Assembly (NCBI GenBank): GCA_964385645.1 | Contig: CAYLPT010000016.1 | Coordinates: forward strand, 1-14,509 | Source of the DNA: CAYLPT01 sp964385645 | Lineage (GTDB): Bacteria > Armatimonadota > Hebobacteria > Hebobacterales > Hebobacteraceae | Reading direction: 5' to 3' | Length of the DNA stretch: 14,509 bases | Shown: piece after piece, positions 14,356 to 14,509 of the stretch | Numbering within the stretch: position 1 is the first letter of the stretch | Layout of the letters: each line of letters opens with the position of its first letter | Program-made: the position numbers and the translations under genes | Notes under the pieces: generated by a model | Databases searched by the model: none | Seen by the model: the letters and a program-made list of their open reading frames with translations, nothing else | What the model was told of the DNA's origin: nothing

Positions 14356-14509
14356 ATCGCCCCTCCTCCACGCGCGCACCACGCCGCCGCGCGCACGAAG
14401 TTATCGTAGACCGCCACCACCTCGGCCGCCGTCTCGTCATAGCCCCGTAGCCTCCCGCCCCCTCCGGGGAGGACAGACGTCACGCCTGCCCAGCCCCGCG
14501 GCGTGAGGT
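14352..14509 (-). CDS. C-terminal fragment of an unidentified protein, cut by the window edge
   Basis: An open frame enters from the right edge and ends at TGA 14354-14352, overlapping the GT4 start as ATGA. The 51 visible residues end with GYDETAAEVVAVYDNFVRAA (22-41) plus a Gly/Ala tail; this stretch looks like a genuine C-terminal helix. The preceding residues (about 6-13, WAGVTSVL) are encoded by the palindromic element at 14471-14491. The ATGA overlap suggests it belongs to the same operon. Too little is visible to assign a family. Confidence 0.5.
   Translation of the reverse strand, partial: LTPRGWAGVTSVLPGGGGRLRGYDETAAEVVAVYDNFVRAAAWCARGGGAI
14471..14491. repeat. 21-base palindromic element, copy 2 (REP-like)
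   Basis: On the minus strand GGGCAGGCG, a TGA loop and CGTCTGTCC form a 9-bp stem with two G-U pairs. The left arm matches 8 of 9 bases of the copy at 10816-10836, and both have a three-base loop. After a small internal loop the stem can be extended by CGGGG/CCCCG. It lies within the open frame that ends at 14352 and would be translated. Confidence 0.42.

Overview
This is a very GC-rich, densely coding bacterial window with no RNA gene, CRISPR array, insertion sequence or phage gene that I can see. There is no gene-free stretch above 300 bases. The gene set suggests an uncultivated, free-living bacterium: several GH57 glucan enzymes, a DUF6785/DUF6784 membrane protein, a DUF6485 cysteine-rich protein and a deoxyhypusine-synthase-like protein. 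From general familiarity with these families I would look first in Planctomycetota, Armatimonadota, Hydrogenedentota or similar lineages, but the window holds no phylogenetic marker and this is inference.

Left part, 1-1218 (+): a good sigma70-like promoter precedes a CPBP intramembrane protease gene, which overlaps a small cysteine-rich DUF6485 gene. Next, 1255-4096 (-): a tight three-gene operon, read right to left as HAD phosphatase, deoxyhypusine-synthase-like protein and PfkB sugar kinase, joined by ATGA and GTGA overlaps. It has the look of a sugar-phosphate pathway whose substrate is not evident. Divergent from it, 4216-5115 (+), is a UbiA prenyltransferase of the decaprenyl-phosphate phosphoribosyltransferase type. 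Convergent to that, 5176-7119 (-), is a large polytopic membrane protein (DUF6785/DUF6784).

Right part, 7267-14509 (-): a long alpha-glucan gene cluster read right to left. In order it holds the tail of an unidentified gene, a GT4 glycosyltransferase (glycogen-synthase-like), a GH57 hydrolase, a second GT4-like protein that has lost most expected active-site residues, a small zinc-finger protein, a GH57 alpha-amylase-like protein, and a GH57 4-alpha-glucanotransferase. Neighbouring genes overlap or are separated by 2 to 36 bases, so they are probably co-transcribed. Together they look like a module for building, trimming and rearranging a glycogen-like or maltodextrin-like polymer. The most unusual points are the degenerate GT4 paralogue beside an intact one, the zinc protein inside the glucan operon, the DHS-like/PfkB/HAD operon, and two copies of a 21-base palindromic element, one of which appears to be translated in frame at the right edge.
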